The notes beneath the pieces were generated by a model, which ran no database searches, had not been told where the DNA came from, and worked only from the letters and a program-made list of their open reading frames with translations. A stretch of 64,000 nt of DNA, from contig JAZARR010000193.1 of the NCBI GenBank assembly GCA_037389465.1, positions 3,009,501 to 3,073,500 on the forward strand. Reading direction: 5' to 3'. Positions 62,201-64,000 of the stretch are shown piece by piece. The translations under genes were made by a program, and so were the position numbers. Source of the stretch: Baylisascaris procyonis (Eukaryota; Nematoda; Chromadorea; Rhabditida; Ascarididae). Each line of letters opens with the position of its first letter. Within the stretch, counting starts at the first letter, position 1.

Positions 62201-62879
62201 TTACACTTGTTTAAAGTAAAGAAAAAATTATACGACTTTTCGGTTACATTTACCAATTACTATCGAGGTGAATTGACCCATCGAAAAAATTGAAGCCATA
62301 GTGCGATAATATTCGAAGTAGATCATAACAGGTAGCATACGTTACGTATAACATATTTTGGCAAATGAAGATTAATGAACACAGGTAATTTAGATGTTAG
62401 CCAAATGAGTCAATTTTTTTTTGCATTAGAGCGTACCATAAACGAATTAGAGCTTTGTTACATATTTAATTTTTTTTTAATTTTATGTTTTTATTCAATG
62501 AAAATTACAAAATTCTACGAATTGTGACGGAAGCTATAACACACCCATTAGCAAAAAGCACTGTAAGACAACTGAGTGATGGAGATGGAAGGGGAGGAGG
62601 GGGGAGGTGAGGGAGGAGGTGGCAGAATTCTGAGACAATCCCTCAGAAATTATTCAGCATCAAGCTCACAAATCAGTGCACCACCGATTAATGCAGAGGT
62701 GAGGAAATAGCAACAAGGTAATAGATTGGCTATTCGTGAGTGATCAAGGCGATTAGCATCACTCTTAAAACTTAAAAACCTTAAACCTTGAACTTAAAAC
62801 TTGAAGCTTGAAACCTTGAAACTTAAAACTACCATAGTAATTATAATTTTAGCTGATTCTATGGATTTGATTTATTTAT

Positions 62880-63085
62880 TCATTGTTACCGATATTATTA
62901 TTACTATTACTGTTACTGCTACCATTGTTACCATTGTTATTGTTTTTATTATTAATAATTACTATTTATTATTGTCATTGCTACAAATAATAAGAATAAC
63001 AGTAATTGTTTCTATTATTATTAACTACTATCACTTCTTATTATTATCATTACTGTTATTGTTATTAATTATTACCTTCATTATC
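62880..63085. repeat. degenerate TTA/TTG/TTC trinucleotide tract
   Basis: About 200 bases of ATT, ACT and GTT triplets. It keeps a plus-strand frame open as Ile/Val/Thr-rich low-complexity sequence, which I read as repeat DNA and not as a membrane protein. Confidence 0.75.
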
Positions 63086-64000
63086 ATCTTCATATATACA
63101 GAGGTGTGGGAAATAGTAATAACCAGTGTGAACATTGAATATTTTTCTATTCATGAAAAATTAAATCATTCATATTAAATTATTGTTTATATGAAATTCT
63201 TTGCATAAATAAACATCATATCTGAATACAGCTTATGTGTGATTTCCGATAGGCGATCGAGTGATATGGTATACATTGTGATGTGTACCGATGTGGAACC
63301 GGTTACTGCAATTTCAAGAGCATGTTTTATGGAATTCGCCACTCAAATCATCAACATTTCAGGTGTATATTGCGATGCAAATACCTACGCTATCCTATCA
63401 AGGTTAAATTATTTTGAAATGCATCTATAAAGGTGTAAAATTACAGGTATTTATCGATCGATATACGAGCGCATTGCATACTTATATCTGATATTTGCAT
63501 CCACTTGTTATTATTGTTCCTTTCAAGCTTGCTCATTGAATTTGCTTTTCAATAGGATTTCATTTGGTTTTATTGGCTAGTTGCCAAATAAATTTGCATA
63601 TTTTATAGTATGGTATTCGAATGATCACTCTCATAGGCCACCGATATTTTCAACAACTTCTCATTAGTCGATAATAAAATTAAAATATTTGCATAAAACT
63701 TTATTATTAAATTTATGTATAACATGACGAAGACATAGTCAGAAATAGTTTTCAGCGGTGAAAAATATTCCCACGAAAAGAACAACCGAATTGAATTGAA
63801 TAAATAATTCGTTATGCATTTTTTTAAAATGTAGATCTCATTTATATCTAAAATTTATCACTCGCTATCGTTTTATGCGCATTTTATAAGGCATTAATAA
63901 AATATTTCTCCATTTTTAATTTTAGAAATGAATAATGATAAAATTAAAATAACAATTCAATTTTTGTCAATATTTGAGAAATTCGATGCGCACTTTTTAT

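Larger units (their letters stand above)
57816..64000. other. gene-poor region upstream of the kinase
   Basis: AT-rich DNA containing the kinase promoter side, homopolymer runs, G-rich tracts at about 60138-60173 and 62581-62621, and a degenerate TTA/TTG trinucleotide tract at 62880-63085. A plus-strand segment at 63251-63360 (RSSDMVYIVMCTDVEPV) has an acceptor-like and a donor-like end and could be an exon of a gene leaving the window, but I recognise no family. The frame at 61338-61571 is likewise unsupported. Confidence 0.5.

Noticed and set aside
62801..63178. 125-codon hydrophobic plus-strand frame resembling a membrane protein
   Set aside because: Produced by a degenerate TTA/TTG/ATT triplet tract; no acceptor, donor or family.

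Overview
This is nuclear DNA from a nematode. It is AT-rich, its genes are split by many introns (mostly GT-AG, many with TTTCAG/TTTGCAG-type acceptors), several genes have an unpaired acceptor about 21 nt before the start codon (typical of spliced-leader trans-splicing), and one gene belongs to the nematode moulting-cycle MLT-10 family. I see no rRNA, tRNA, SL-RNA or CRISPR. The species cannot be named from this window.

Layout. (1) 483-14689, minus: a 15-exon MLT-10-like secreted moulting-cycle protein of about 860 residues. (2) 14690-22424: AT-rich intergenic DNA with microsatellites and one retroelement-tail repeat. (3) 22446-24770, plus: SELENOF/Sep15 homologue with cysteine in place of selenocysteine, 4 exons. 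(4) 24771-32700: intergenic, with two more copies of the same tail repeat, a GC-richer decayed mobile-element zone (about 27.26-29.25 kb) and a 26-bp tandem repeat. (5) 32716-41710, plus: NAD(P)-dependent epimerase/dehydratase-fold reductase, 7 exons found and the first coding exon unresolved. Its first mapped intron holds (6) an almost complete 4-kb APE-type non-LTR retrotransposon (33463-37514) with one 1075-codon endonuclease-reverse transcriptase frame. (7) 45737-48077, minus: a small PPP1R11 (protein phosphatase-1 inhibitor 3) homologue, 4 exons. (8) 49635-57778, minus: a 9-exon SH2 + tyrosine kinase protein of the nematode Fer-like class, 454 residues. (9) 57800-64000: mostly gene-free, low-complexity DNA.

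Exon models were assembled by hand, requiring splice sites, reading phase and protein similarity to agree. In all five multi-exon genes the mapped exons join in phase. The kinase and the PPP1R11 gene lie in series on the same strand, 1.56 kb apart. The other genes show no evident functional linkage. The most unusual items are a GC-AG intron, a high share of GTT donors, the retrotransposon frame with no AUG before its endonuclease, paired long palindromes, and an excess of the octamer ATTTGCAT.
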